From contig NZ_CP019511.1 in the NCBI RefSeq assembly GCF_002002925.1, forward strand, positions 2,356,001 to 2,420,000: 64,000 bases of DNA. Direction: 5' to 3'. Source of the DNA: Sphingomonas sp. LM7 (GTDB lineage: Bacteria; Pseudomonadota; Alphaproteobacteria; Sphingomonadales; Sphingomonadaceae). Positions 1-9,166 of the stretch are shown one piece after another. Position 1 is the first letter of the stretch. Every line of letters starts with the position of its first letter. A program made the translations under genes and the position numbers. The notes under the pieces are model-generated. The model was not told where the DNA came from. It did not search any database and was given only the letters and a program-made list of their open reading frames with translations.

Positions 1-262
1 CTTTTCGACTCCTCCAAAGGTTTATGATTTGTTAATTTCGAAGTCGGTCGTCCGATAAGCGGCCCATAACCGTCGCCTGTTGCTCAGGAACATCAGCTAC
101 GAAGTTTTCCGCATGCGCCGACTCGATTCATCGCAGCAATGTTGCGCTGCAATACCTTTTCCATTCCTATAATGAACGGGAGCCAACGGGCGATTAAGCG
201 GCGCGTTAACCATTCCGCTGCATGATCACCGATGGGGATTGAGTGGGGTGGGAGTTAAGGTG

Positions 263-814
263 ATGGCATCGAGAATGAAGCCGGCCGAGGGCGCCATGAC
301 GCTGGCCGAAATGAAGGAATTTGCGGGGTTCAGCGCGGCGACGCAGCGCTATGTCCGCCGCGCGCTCGACATCGGGCTGGAGCGCGAGGACGCGCTTGAG
401 CGCTGGGGGCGCGACGTGGTCGAAGCCGCCAGCATCCGCGCCCAGGCCCGCATGTACGAGCGCATTCCCGAGCTGCGGGCGCTGATGCCCGACGACACCG
501 ATCTCGACACGATCGAGCCGTTCATCGCGCCGCTGGTGACCGTGTCGGCGTTCGATCTCGGCCAGGGCCGTTTGACCAGCTTCTCGGCCTATCGCTTCCT
601 CTATGAGCGGCTGATCGGCGCCGAGGTTCGTCCCTGGCTGCCCGCGGCGTTCTGCTCGGCGGCGGCGTTGCCGCATCTGCATCCGGACCTGCGGCGCAAG
701 CTGCTCCAGTCGATCAGCGAAGCCGCCGCGACTGCGTCAGGCTGGTCGAACCGCCAGCCGGCTTTCTTCCCGCAATGGGTGGAAAAGGTCGACGCAGCCG
801 CATTGCCCAACTGA
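263..814 (+). CDS. Hypothetical soluble protein
   Basis: I do not recognise this 183-residue protein. It has no signal peptide or membrane segment and is rich in Ala, Arg, Leu and Glu, suggesting a mostly helical cytosolic protein. The ATG at 263 is chosen because GGAG lies 8 nt upstream; an in-frame TTG at 239 would add eight residues. The roughly 260 bases upstream hold no gene and probably carry its promoter. It is convergent with the extensin-like gene and separated from it by a palindromic repeat. Codon use looks typical of the window, so the frame is likely real, but no function can be assigned. Confidence 0.7.
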   Translation: MASRMKPAEGAMTLAEMKEFAGFSAATQRYVRRALDIGLEREDALERWGRDVVEAASIRAQARMYERIPELRALMPDDTDLDTIEPFIAPLVTVSAFDLGQGRLTSFSAYRFLYERLIGAEVRPWLPAAFCSAAALPHLHPDLRRKLLQSISEAAATASGWSNRQPAFFPQWVEKVDAAALPN

Positions 815-822
815 ACGCTTCC

Positions 823-955
823 AAATCCTCCCTCGCGCAAGCGGGGGAGGTGGCGCCCGGGCCGACGGAGGGGATCTACGCAAACGCCGCGTCGAGGCTA
901 GGCCCATTCCGTCATGCTGCGCATGCCCCTCCGCCGCTGAGCGAGGGGAGGATTT
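823..955. repeat. Dispersed GC-rich palindrome between convergent genes
   Basis: CCTCCCTCGC at 827 pairs with GCGGGGGAGG at 841 around a GCAA tetraloop. A second half-copy, GCGAGGGGAGGATTT at 941, is complementary to the flank beginning at 823, so the whole stretch can fold into one long imperfect stem. The same hairpin core recurs at 38053 and in variant form at 30836. It looks like a REP-type intergenic repeat and may also end transcription from both sides. Confidence 0.6.
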
Positions 956-960
956 CTACA

Positions 961-1692
961 CTACCTGCACGCCCGCCACCCCATCTCGCCGCGTTCGGCT
1001 TGGTCGAGGTGTAGGTGGTCGCGGTGGGCGGCGTTGTAATCGGGCGACAATACCGTCGAGAAAAGCTTGCAACCGCCGGTGCGCACTTCGCGCAGGAACG
1101 CCGCCTTCTTTCCCCCGTCCTGCCAATCCTCGAGCACGCCGACATGCGTGCCGTCCGACAGCAGGAAGCCCGCGACATCGACGGCATCGGCCGTAGCGTG
1201 CTCGCTCCAGTCGCCCGCGCTGCGGCCGTACATGCGGCGGCATGAATAGCTACCAAGATGCTCGATCCGCGCCACGCGCGCGCCGAAATGCTTCTGCGCG
1301 GCAGGCTGGAGGACATTCCACTCCCACATCGCCATCGCGGCGGCCACCGGGCACGACACGCCGAGCCGCGAGGGCGTGAACTCGATCTGCTGCGCACCGC
1401 CCGGAGCAAAGCGCAGCGCATCCGAATAGCCGCATTTCTCGCCCGACTTCACCGTCGGCAGGATTGTGTAGCGCACCCCGGCCGCCTGGAGCAGCGCGCG
1501 GCACTGGGCGAAATCATCGGTCAGCCCGGCGAGCTTGCGGCCGGTAAAGGCGCCGATCGGCTGGCCGAGGTCGAGCTTGGTCCAGGGCAGATCCTGCGGC
1601 CGGTTCCGCACCGTCGCATAGATCGCGAAGAAGATGCCGAGCAGCACCGCGAAGATCACGATGGCAAGGATCGCCTGGCGGATCGTCCTCAT
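961..1692 (-). CDS. Extensin family protein
   Basis: A 243-residue protein with an N-terminal membrane anchor (hydrophobic residues about 8-26) followed by an extensin-like C-terminal domain, whose fold relates to the D-Ala-D-Ala/peptidase M15 group. Visible family features are conserved cysteines (CRALLQ, KCGYS, SCPVA, SCRRM), the HATADAVDVAGF stretch and the C-terminal AHRDHLHLD motif with likely metal-binding Asp/His residues. The periplasmic role is unknown, but related domains act on cell-wall or carbohydrate polymers. Its start overlaps the upstream NUDIX gene by 4 bp, so the two are probably cotranscribed. Confidence 0.85.
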   Translation of the reverse strand: MRTIRQAILAIVIFAVLLGIFFAIYATVRNRPQDLPWTKLDLGQPIGAFTGRKLAGLTDDFAQCRALLQAAGVRYTILPTVKSGEKCGYSDALRFAPGGAQQIEFTPSRLGVSCPVAAAMAMWEWNVLQPAAQKHFGARVARIEHLGSYSCRRMYGRSAGDWSEHATADAVDVAGFLLSDGTHVGVLEDWQDGGKKAAFLREVRTGGCKLFSTVLSPDYNAAHRDHLHLDQAERGEMGWRACR

Positions 1693-2435
1693 GCGCGGAT
1701 CGCCCGGGCGAGCGGCTCCGACGTCACCGGATAGCCCAGATCGTCGGGGATACAGAGATGATCGCCGCCGTCACGCGCCTCGATCCACGGCGTGATGGTG
1801 CGCACCGGGTGCGCGCGAGCATCGGCGGCGGCATCGGCGAAGCCGGCGAACAGCGCGAGGCGTTCGAGATTGCGCCGGGTCGGGAAGATGATCGTCGCCT
1901 CGCCACGATCGGCCGCGTCGAGCACTGCGCGCGCCGACGCCCAGAACACGCGGACATTCTCATTGCCGTCGACCACCGGCTCGGCGCCCTCGGGCGCGCG
2001 GGCGAGATAGAAGCGCGTGTCGAACACCTTGTGGTGCACCCCGGCCGGAAGCCAGCGCGCGAAGGGCAGCAGCGCGTCGAGATCGAGCGCCCCGCCCGCT
2101 TCGTCGAGCAACGCACCCATCGCCTCGCCGGCATAGAGGCGGCGCTGGAGATCGGGGATAGCCGCCGGGTCCACCGTCACGCCGACGGCGACACCCGCTT
2201 CCTCGATCGTCTCGCGCGCCGCGGCGATGCGCGCCGCGAGATCGTCGGGATCGCCTTCCAGCGTGGCCGCGAGCACATGATCGCCCGGATCGACGCGACC
2301 GCCGGGAAACACCAATGCGCCGCCGGCGAACGACATCGCCTTGGCGCGCTCGACGATCAGCAGCTCGGGCGGACCTTCGGCGGTTTCGCGCATCACGATC
2401 ACGGTGGCCGCGGGAATCGCCTCGGGTTCGGACAT
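1689..2435 (-). CDS. NUDIX hydrolase (NUDT7/19-like)
   Basis: A 248-residue NUDIX-fold pyrophosphatase. The Nudix box is present but split: FPGGRVDPGD gives the first half, and AARETIEEAG supplies the catalytic REUxEE part about 25 residues later. Such a lengthened box is seen in the NUDT19/NUDT7-like branch, some members of which hydrolyse CoA esters, so a CoA or nucleotide substrate is possible but unproven. The enzyme is cytosolic. The start ATG lies just inside the gap to the lactonase gene, and the 3' end overlaps the extensin-like gene by 4 bp. The two products have no obvious functional link. Confidence 0.85.
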   Translation of the reverse strand: MSEPEAIPAATVIVMRETAEGPPELLIVERAKAMSFAGGALVFPGGRVDPGDHVLAATLEGDPDDLAARIAAARETIEEAGVAVGVTVDPAAIPDLQRRLYAGEAMGALLDEAGGALDLDALLPFARWLPAGVHHKVFDTRFYLARAPEGAEPVVDGNENVRVFWASARAVLDAADRGEATIIFPTRRNLERLALFAGFADAAADARAHPVRTITPWIEARDGGDHLCIPDDLGYPVTSEPLARAIRA

Positions 2436-2464
2436 GGATCCGATCTAGGCGGCGATTCCCCGGT

Positions 2465-3484
2465 TCACCAGCCCGGGGTTTTCAGCCGGACGCGCGCGAG
2501 CATGTCGCTGGAGGTCAGGAACAGCGTCTTGCCGTCTTCGCCGAATGCGCAATTGGCCGTCGCCTTGCCCGTGGCGATCAGGCCGAGCGCCCTGCCCTGC
2601 GGCGAGAGGACATAGATGCCGCCAGGGCCGCTGGCGAAGACGCGTCCCGCCTTGTCGACCTTGAGCCCGTCGGGAAGCCCGGGAAGCTTGCGGGCAAGCG
2701 GCGCGCTGAAATCGTGGAACACGGTAGGCGCGGCGCGCGGCATGCCGGCGGCGTCGAGCGGATAGGCGAGGATCTGCGGGCGCGCCTCATCCGACATCGC
2801 GACGTAGAGCGTCGTCTTCTTCGGGCATAGTCCGATCCCGTTGGGCCGCTTGAGCGTGTCGTCGATCACCCGGACCTTGCCGTCCGCAGTGCGCAGGAAC
2901 ACGCCGTTGAAGGCGAGTTCCTTAAGCGGCGAGGTATCGCCCTCGGCCAGGCCATAGGGCGGATCGGTGAAATAGATCGCGCCGTTCCTGCCTATGACCA
3001 CGTCGTTGCAGCTGTTGAAGCGCTTGCCCTGATACCGGTCGGCGAGGATCGTCCGGCGCTTGGTCGCGAGATCGACTGCGGTGACTGCGCGCGTGCCTGA
3101 ATCGGCGAGGATCAGCCGGCCCTGTGCGTCCACCGCCATGCCGTTGGCACCCGCCTCGCGGATCGCCGCGGGGATCGGGCCGACGAGACCCGAGGGGTCG
3201 AGGAAGGGAACGACCGCCTCGCCCTGTTTCCAGCGATAGACGATGTTCGCGGGCACGTCCGAGAACAGCAGATAGCCGCCCCGCTTCACCCATACCGGCC
3301 CCTCGGCCCATTTATAGCCGGTGGAAAGAACCTCGATCGGCGTGTTCGCGTCGATCACGGCATCGAGCGCCGGATCGAACCGGGTTATGCTGCCGATCGT
3401 CTCGGCGCGCGCGAATGTGGGGAGGAAAGGAAGCGCCACCATTCCGGCGAGCGCGGCGCGGCGGGTCAGAATCAAATGAGTCAT
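2465..3484 (-). CDS. SMP-30/gluconolactonase family protein, exported
   Basis: A 339-residue six-bladed beta-propeller of the SMP-30/gluconolaconase/LRE-like family. The N-terminus (TRRAALAGM, then a hydrophobic stretch ending near FARA) is a likely Tat or Sec signal, so it should act in the periplasm. Family landmarks are WAEGPVWV near residue 58, NGMAVDAQGRL, FNSCNDVVIG with the metal-site Asn/Asp, FTDPPYGL and RPNGIGLCP. Members hydrolyse sugar lactones. It is followed after 61 bp of separation by a Gfo/Idh/MocA oxidoreductase, a plausible periplasmic sugar oxidation and lactone hydrolysis pair. The exact sugar is unknown. Confidence 0.88.
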   Translation of the reverse strand: MTHLILTRRAALAGMVALPFLPTFARAETIGSITRFDPALDAVIDANTPIEVLSTGYKWAEGPVWVKRGGYLLFSDVPANIVYRWKQGEAVVPFLDPSGLVGPIPAAIREAGANGMAVDAQGRLILADSGTRAVTAVDLATKRRTILADRYQGKRFNSCNDVVIGRNGAIYFTDPPYGLAEGDTSPLKELAFNGVFLRTADGKVRVIDDTLKRPNGIGLCPKKTTLYVAMSDEARPQILAYPLDAAGMPRAAPTVFHDFSAPLARKLPGLPDGLKVDKAGRVFASGPGGIYVLSPQGRALGLIATGKATANCAFGEDGKTLFLTSSDMLARVRLKTPGW

Positions 3485-3545
3485 GTTGCTTCCTCTATAC
3501 GAACGGCCGGCGCAGCAGCGTTATGACGAACATGCCGATCCGCTT

Positions 3546-4661
3546 TCATGCCTTGGGCAGCCGCACTGCCCTGCCCTCCCGCGCCGAGCGATAGATCGCC
3601 TCGATCAGCCGCATGTCCTTGAGCCCCTCCTCGCCCGCGACGATCGGCTCGCGGCCGCTGATCGCGCATTCGGCAAGATGGTCGAGCTGGGCCACGAACT
3701 GGTTTTTGGGCGGTAGCGGCAGCGTCACCTGCTCGGTCTTGCCGCCCTTGCGCGTCCACATCTGCTGGCCCTCATAGGGCGTGGCGGGCTCCATCCCGAC
3801 CCAGCCCTCGGTCCCGGTCGCGCGCCAGCCATTATGGTTCGAGCTGTAGCTCGACACGCATGTCGCAAGCGCGCCTGACGGAAAGCGCATCTGCCAGTCG
3901 ATCCGGTCCTCGACCGTGCGGAAGCGCGGATCGCTCCTGTCGGTCGATTCCATCGCGCTGACTTCGATCGGCTCCTCGCCCGAGAGATAGCGCGCGGCGT
4001 TGAGGCTGTAGATGCCGATATCCATCATCGATCCGCCGCCCGACATCGGCCGATCGAGCCGCCACTGGTTGGGCTGCGCATTGAAGCCATGTTCGGAGGC
4101 GATCAGCCGCGGCCGGCCGATAAAACCGCTCTTCACCAGCTCGATGCCGCGGCGATTATACGGCTCGAAATGGCTGCGATAGCCGATCATCAGCTTCCTG
4201 CCGGCCTTCTTCGCGGCGGCGATCATCGCCTCGCATTCGGCAACCGAGACTGCCATCGGCTTCTCGCACAGCACATGCTTGCCGGCCCGGCTGGCACGGA
4301 TCGAATATTCGGCGTGCATCGAGTTGGGCAGCACGACGTAGACGAGATCGATATCGGGATTGTCGCGGATGCTGTCGTAATTGGCATAGCTGTAGCGGTG
4401 GGTCTTGGGGATGCCGTATTCGCTGCCATAGCGTTCGAGCTTTTCGGGCGTGCCGCTGACCAGCGCCGCCAGCTTGGCGAATTCGCAATCCTTGAGCCGC
4501 GGCATGATCTGGCGGGTGGCATAGCTGCCCAGCCCGACGATCGCATAGCCGAGCTTGCGCCTGGGCGGTTCCTGCGCCCAGCCGCACGCCGGCAGGCTCG
4601 CCGCCAGGATCGCGGCGCCCGAGCCGGTCAGGATCTCGCGGCGGCTTTGTCCGTTCCCCAT
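3546..4661 (-). CDS. Gfo/Idh/MocA family oxidoreductase, Tat-exported
   Basis: A 371-residue NAD(P)-dependent oxidoreductase resembling glucose-fructose oxidoreductase. The N-terminus SRREILTG followed by a hydrophobic run to about residue 28 is a Tat signal; these enzymes keep a tightly bound cofactor and are exported folded. The Rossmann motif AIVGLGSYA begins near residue 39, and the family EKP motif (LCEKPMAVS) holds the catalytic lysine. The C-terminal domain follows from about residue 160. It lies directly upstream of the SMP-30 lactonase on the same strand, fitting sugar oxidation followed by lactone opening in the periplasm. The substrate cannot be read from the sequence. Confidence 0.88.
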   Translation of the reverse strand: MGNGQSRREILTGSGAAILAASLPACGWAQEPPRRKLGYAIVGLGSYATRQIMPRLKDCEFAKLAALVSGTPEKLERYGSEYGIPKTHRYSYANYDSIRDNPDIDLVYVVLPNSMHAEYSIRASRAGKHVLCEKPMAVSVAECEAMIAAAKKAGRKLMIGYRSHFEPYNRRGIELVKSGFIGRPRLIASEHGFNAQPNQWRLDRPMSGGGSMMDIGIYSLNAARYLSGEEPIEVSAMESTDRSDPRFRTVEDRIDWQMRFPSGALATCVSSYSSNHNGWRATGTEGWVGMEPATPYEGQQMWTRKGGKTEQVTLPLPPKNQFVAQLDHLAECAISGREPIVAGEEGLKDMRLIEAIYRSAREGRAVRLPKA

Positions 4662-4753
4662 CGTCCTCTCCCATTTTTCGCCCGCAGGCCGGGCAGCGCT
4701 ATCATGATGCCGGAGGGCGACGAAAGGCCTTCATGGTCGTAGGCCGGGAAGGT

Positions 4754-6085
4754 TCAGACCGGCAGGCGCAGGGTAGCGATCAGCCCGCCCTCCGCGCGGT
4801 TGCGCAATTCGACATCACCGCCATGCGCACGGGCGACTGCGCGAGCGCTGGGCAGGCCGAGACCGACGCCGCCGGTATCGCGGTTGCGCGAGCGTTCTCC
4901 GCGGAAAAACGGTTCGAAGACATGTTCGAGATCCTCGGGCGGGATCCCCGGCCCGTCGTCGCGCACGTCGAGCACGGCATGACCCTCGGCCAGCGCCAGC
5001 GTCAGATCCGCGCCGCCGGCGTATTTGACGGCGTTGATCACCAGATTGGTAACCATCGCCTTGATCGCCGCGGGATTGCCGTTGAGCACCACCGGCTCGC
5101 CCGGGGCGAGCGTCACTGCCTCGCCGCGATCGGCAAGGTCGTCGACCACCGTCTCGGCGAGCGAGCGCAAATCGAGCGGGCGCCGCACCGGCGTTTCGCT
5201 GGTCTCGCGCACATAGGCGAGCGCCGTCGACACCAGCCCCTGCATATCGCGGATATCGCCTTCGCAGGCATGGCGCAGCGCATCGGGCGCATCCTCGAGC
5301 CGCAGCCCGAGGCGCATCAGCGGCGTGCGCAGATCGTGCGCGACCGCGCTGATCACCGTGGTGCGATCGTCGACATAGCGATTGAGCCGCGCCTGCATCG
5401 TGTTGAATGCGGCGGCGGCCTCGGCGATCTCGCTCGGCCCTTCCAGTTCGAGCTGCGGCGCGCGCGGATCGCGGCCCAGCCGCTCGGCAGCGGCGGCGAA
5501 GGCGCGGATCGGCTTGGCGAAGCGATGGGCCAGCGCCCAGGCGAACGGCGCAACGGCGAGCGCCGAGAAGATCAGCCAGAGCAGCACGAACCAGCGCCAT
5601 GGCTCGAAGCCCTCGGCCGGCTCGACTCGCAGCCACTGGCCGTCGCGCTGGCGCAACGCCGCGGAGAATCCCCCGGTGATGACCACGTCGCGCGCAACCG
5701 CCGGACTGATCGGCGCAGGCGAAGGCACGCCGGTGCGCCGATAGACCTGCTCGCGCTGGAGGAACGGCGTCGGGAAGCTGATCCGCACCGATTCGGCGGA
5801 GACGCCAAGCGCCGAGGCCAGCGCCGCCTCGATGCGTTCGGCGCGCGGGTTCCACGGAACGGGCTGGACGGCGGGGACGCGCTCGACCTGCAGGTCCCCG
5901 GCCGGATCATGTCCCCGCCCCATCGCATGGACGACCTGACCGACGGTGTAGAGCTTTGCCGAGGGCGTCTGGACCGCGATCAGCAGCGCCAGGTTCATCA
6001 GCTGGACCACGGCGACGCAACCCAGCATCAGCAGGAAAATGCGCAGGAACAGCGGCGATCGCGCCGCGCTCCCGGCTGGCTTCAT
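4754..6085 (-). CDS. Sensor histidine kinase
   Basis: A 443-residue membrane histidine kinase. Transmembrane segments lie at about residues 12-38 and 164-184, bounding a periplasmic sensor domain of roughly 120 residues with no recognised ligand pocket. A HAMP-like linker follows, then the H-box AHDLRTPL with His250, an N-box (NLVINAVKYA), G1 (DDGPGIP) and G2 (GVGLGL) ATP-binding motifs. It is complete for its class. It overlaps the response regulator gene upstream by 4 bp, so the two are cotranscribed partners. The layout resembles EnvZ/OmpR-type systems, but the signal is unknown. Confidence 0.92.
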   Translation of the reverse strand: MKPAGSAARSPLFLRIFLLMLGCVAVVQLMNLALLIAVQTPSAKLYTVGQVVHAMGRGHDPAGDLQVERVPAVQPVPWNPRAERIEAALASALGVSAESVRISFPTPFLQREQVYRRTGVPSPAPISPAVARDVVITGGFSAALRQRDGQWLRVEPAEGFEPWRWFVLLWLIFSALAVAPFAWALAHRFAKPIRAFAAAAERLGRDPRAPQLELEGPSEIAEAAAAFNTMQARLNRYVDDRTTVISAVAHDLRTPLMRLGLRLEDAPDALRHACEGDIRDMQGLVSTALAYVRETSETPVRRPLDLRSLAETVVDDLADRGEAVTLAPGEPVVLNGNPAAIKAMVTNLVINAVKYAGGADLTLALAEGHAVLDVRDDGPGIPPEDLEHVFEPFFRGERSRNRDTGGVGLGLPSARAVARAHGGDVELRNRAEGGLIATLRLPV

Positions 6086-6801
6086 GCGCGCACGACTCGC
6101 GGCACGAACAGATAGCCTTCATTGCGGACGGTGCGGATGATCTCGTCGGGGCCCGCGCGCAGCTTGCGGCGCAGGCGGCTGACCTGGACGTCGATCGCGC
6201 GGTCATAGGCGTCGGTATCGGGCCCCCGCGCCGCCTGGAGCAATGCCTCGCGCGAGAGCACGCGGCGCGGCCGTTCGATGAACACGCGCAGCACCGCGAA
6301 CTCGCCGTCGGTGAGCCCGACCAGCACGCCGTTGGGATCGAACAGCTCATGGCTGCCCAGATCGATCCGCCAGCCGTCGAACGCGTAGATTTCGCTTGCC
6401 GGCGCTGGCGCGGCATCGCGCTTGCGCAGCGCGGCGCGCACCGTGGCGAGGATCTCGCGCGGGCTGCACGGCTTGGGAAGATAATGGCTCGCGCCTACTT
6501 CCAGCCCGAGGATGCGGTCCTGTTCCTCGCCGAGCGCGCTGAGCAGGATCACTTCGGGCCCGTCGCGGCGCGCGATGCGGCGGCATGCGGACAGGCCGTC
6601 CTCCCCAGGCATCATGATGTCGAGGATCACGCAATCGACCGGCGTGCGGGCGAGCACTTCGTCCATGCCGCGCGCATCGGCCGCGGTCTCGACGTTGAAG
6701 CCGCGCGCGCCGAGGCTGTTGGCGAGGAGATGGCGAATGTCGTGATCGTCATCGACGACGAGCAGCGTCGCCGAATCGAACGGGGTGTGGGCTGTGGCCA
6801 T
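6082..6801 (-). CDS. OmpR-family response regulator
   Basis: A 239-residue two-domain regulator. The receiver domain has the acidic pocket DDD at 17-19, phospho-acceptor Asp61 in ILDIMMPG, the conserved switch Ser (LLSALG) and Lys in YLPKPCSP. A winged-helix DNA-binding domain follows from about residue 135, with LTDGEFAVLRVF, the recognition region RAIDVQVSRLRRKL and the wing RTVRNEGYLF. It is the cognate partner of the overlapping histidine kinase gene. The upstream 138 bases should contain its promoter. Target genes cannot be deduced here. Confidence 0.93.
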   Translation of the reverse strand: MATAHTPFDSATLLVVDDDHDIRHLLANSLGARGFNVETAADARGMDEVLARTPVDCVILDIMMPGEDGLSACRRIARRDGPEVILLSALGEEQDRILGLEVGASHYLPKPCSPREILATVRAALRKRDAAPAPASEIYAFDGWRIDLGSHELFDPNGVLVGLTDGEFAVLRVFIERPRRVLSREALLQAARGPDTDAYDRAIDVQVSRLRRKLRAGPDEIIRTVRNEGYLFVPRVVRA

Positions 6802-6888
6802 GCCCTATTGTAGGAAGGATGTGTCTGGATTGCTGCCCTAATTTTTCTTGGGTGTGCAATGGCTTAGACATGGCGAACCGATACGGAA

Positions 6889-6916
6889 ACGGGCCCCGCC
6901 TTGCAGCGGAGCCCGT
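6889..6916 (-). terminator. Terminator hairpin after the small secreted protein gene
   Basis: ACGGGC at 6889 pairs with GCCCGT at 6911, extended by CCGC/GCGG, with a short loop. On the minus strand a short T-run follows. It lies 24 bp beyond the stop of the gene ending at 6940 and fits a factor-independent terminator with a weak U tract. Confidence 0.55.
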
Positions 6917-6939
6917 CATTGCCCGATGGGCGCCTTAAG

Positions 6940-7311
6940 TTACGAGCGGCGGCCGCGATGATTGTTGCGGTCGTTCTTCTCGATGCGGATCCGCGCCGAG
7001 AGTGCGTCGAAGCGGCGGTCGAGATCGCGGCGCTCGGCCAGCGTCAGGCCGGGACGGCTTGCCCGATAGCGCGCCTCGAGCCGGCTGAGCTCACGGAACT
7101 GCTGGCGCAGACGCGTGGCTTCGCTGCGGCTGAGCGCGCCAGAGCGGATGCCCTGGTTGATCCGCGCGTCGAGCCGGACCTGGCGCGCATTGATGTTCTG
7201 CCAGCCGCCCTGATAGCTCGCGGCGTGAGGTGCCGGGGCTGCGATGGCAGTGGCGGGGACAGCCGCGGCGGCAATGCCGAGGCCGGCGAGCGCGAGTGCG
7301 AATTTCTTCAT
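6940..7311 (-). CDS. Hypothetical secreted helical protein
   Basis: A 123-residue protein with a clear Sec signal peptide (MKKFALALAG, Ala-rich h-region, cleavage likely after ATAIA near residue 24). The mature part is Arg- and Leu-rich, without cysteines, and probably a helical hairpin or coiled coil (IRSGALSRSEATRLR, ERRDLDRRFDALSARIR). Small periplasmic proteins of this composition are common in sphingomonads and uncharacterised. It stands alone between divergent or spaced neighbours and has its own terminator hairpin. No function is assigned. Confidence 0.75.
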   Translation of the reverse strand: MKKFALALAGLGIAAAAVPATAIAAPAPHAASYQGGWQNINARQVRLDARINQGIRSGALSRSEATRLRQQFRELSRLEARYRASRPGLTLAERRDLDRRFDALSARIRIEKNDRNNHRGRRS

Positions 7312-7454
7312 GACTAACTCCTCTTTCGAAACTGGACCGCGGCTGCGGTCAAAAGGGGTTATGAAACGCGCGCGTCGCGTAAGTGTCCCACGGCTCGGCC
7401 TTTTGTGTCGCGGTTTGTCGCAGAACCGAAACGAGTCTGAACCTGCGTTCAGAA

Positions 7455-9116
7455 TCAGGCCGCTAGCAGCCGTTCCGCCTGGGCCCGTGCCTCCGGGGTG
7501 ATCTCTGCGCCGGACAGCATCCGGGCGATTTCCTCGCGGCGCTGGGCAGCGTCGAGCGGGGTAACGCCGGTGCGCGTGACGAGGCCGTCATGGCGCTTGG
7601 CGATCAGCAGATGCTGCGCGCCGCGGGCGGCGACCTGGGGGCTGTGCGTCACGACGAGAACCTGTGCGCTCGACGCGAGCCGGGCGAGGCGATCGCCGAT
7701 CGCGCTTGCCACCGCGCCGCCGACGCCGCGATCGATCTCGTCGAAGATCAGCGTGCCGGCGCCGCCTTCCTCGGCCAGCGCCACCTTGAGCGCGAGGATG
7801 AAGCGCGACAGCTCGCCGCCGCTGGCAATCTTGATCAGCGGCGCGAAGGGCGCGCCGGGATTGGTCGATACCGCGAACTCGACGCGGTCCATCCCCGCGG
7901 GCGACCATTGCCCCTCGTCGAGCGGCTCGACTACGGTGCGGAAGCGCGCGGCGTCGAGCTTGAGTGGCTTGAGCTCGGTTTCGACTGCCGCGTCGAGGCG
8001 CCCCGCCGCCTGGGTGCGCGCCGCCGAAAGCGCACGCGCCGCCTCGCGATAGTCGCGGTGCGTCTCCTCGACGGCCAGCGCCAGCCTGGCGATCCCCGCT
8101 CCGCCGCTTTCGACTCGCGACAGCCGCGCGGTGAGCTGTTCGAGCAGATCGGCCAGTTCGTCGGGCTGGACGCGGTGCTTGCGGGCGAGCGCGCGCAGCT
8201 CGAACAGCCGCGTCTCATCGGCTTCGAGCGCGGCGGGGTCGAAGGCGAGCGCCTCCGCCGCGGCGTCGATCCGGTCCTGCGCCTCGACGCCCTCGGTGAT
8301 CGCGCGGTCGATCGCGGCGAGCGCCTCGGCGAGCGCATCATGGCTGTCGGCGATCCGTTCGAGGATGCGCGCCGCCTGGCGGAGCTGGCTCAGCCCGCCC
8401 TCGGATCCTTCGAGCAGCTGCGCGACCGACTGGAGCTCGCCGGCGACCTTCTCGCCGCGCTGCATCGTCGCGCGGCGCTCGGCAAGGCGCTCTTCCTCCC
8501 CCGCCTCGGGCGCCAGCGCGCGGAGTTCGGTCACGGCGTGGTCGAGCCATTCGCGGTCGCGCTCGGCGACATCCTGTTCGGCGCGCGCCACCGCCAGCGC
8601 ATCCTCCGCCTCGCGCCAGGCGCGATGCGCAATGGCGACCGGGCCGGCATCGAGCCGGCCGAAGATGTCGAGCAGGATGCGGTGGCCGCGCGGATTGAGC
8701 AGGCCGCGATCGTCATGCTGGCCGTGGATCTCGACAAGGTGCGGCGCGAGTTCGCGCAGCAGTCCCGCCGACGCCGGCTGATCGTTGACGAACGCGCGGC
8801 TGCCGCCGTCGGACTTGACGATGCGGCGGATGAGGAGCGGCTCGCCGGGTTCGAGCTCGAGCCCGTTCTGCGCCATCAGGTTCGCAATGGCGCCGTCGCG
8901 CTCGGGCGTGTCGAAGCTGGCGGTGACGGTTGCCTGTGCCGCACCCTGGCGCACCAGCCCGCTCTCGCCGCGCGCGCCGAGCGCGAGGCCCAGCGCATCG
9001 AGCAGGATCGACTTGCCGGCGCCTGTCTCGCCAGTCAGCACGCCCAGGCCGGTGCCGAATTCGAGGTCGAGCGCCTCGATCAGCACCACATCGCGGATGG
9101 AAAGCGCGGTCAGCAT
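7455..9116 (-). CDS. recN: DNA repair protein RecN
   Basis: A 553-residue SMC-like ATPase for double-strand break repair. The N-terminal half-ATPase has Walker A TGETGAGKS near residue 31. A long coiled-coil section rich in Ala, Glu and Arg occupies about residues 150-370. The C-terminal half has the ABC signature region (ASGGELSRF), Walker B LIFDEIDRGVGG and a His-switch (VLVVTHSPQVAA). Length and order match RecN. The start MLTALSIRDVVL is the family N-terminus. bamD lies 50 bp upstream on the same strand, an arrangement common in alphaproteobacteria. RecN is usually SOS-regulated; I did not find a convincing LexA box in the short gap. Confidence 0.96.
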   Translation of the reverse strand: MLTALSIRDVVLIEALDLEFGTGLGVLTGETGAGKSILLDALGLALGARGESGLVRQGAAQATVTASFDTPERDGAIANLMAQNGLELEPGEPLLIRRIVKSDGGSRAFVNDQPASAGLLRELAPHLVEIHGQHDDRGLLNPRGHRILLDIFGRLDAGPVAIAHRAWREAEDALAVARAEQDVAERDREWLDHAVTELRALAPEAGEEERLAERRATMQRGEKVAGELQSVAQLLEGSEGGLSQLRQAARILERIADSHDALAEALAAIDRAITEGVEAQDRIDAAAEALAFDPAALEADETRLFELRALARKHRVQPDELADLLEQLTARLSRVESGGAGIARLALAVEETHRDYREAARALSAARTQAAGRLDAAVETELKPLKLDAARFRTVVEPLDEGQWSPAGMDRVEFAVSTNPGAPFAPLIKIASGGELSRFILALKVALAEEGGAGTLIFDEIDRGVGGAVASAIGDRLARLASSAQVLVVTHSPQVAARGAQHLLIAKRHDGLVTRTGVTPLDAAQRREEIARMLSGAEITPEARAQAERLLAA

Positions 9117-9166
9117 GCGCGCTCCCTATTGCAGGAACGGACGCAGAACGGAAGCGCTTGCGAGCA

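Noticed and set aside
193..211. TTAA-N8-TTAAC, similar to a CtrA site
   Set aside because: The CtrA consensus needs seven, not eight, bases between the halves, and it is a single occurrence.
4733..6115. Long opposite-strand open frame across the histidine kinase gene
   Set aside because: High-G+C antisense shadow: the minus-strand protein has complete kinase motifs, while the plus-strand product is low-complexity Arg/Gly/Ala.
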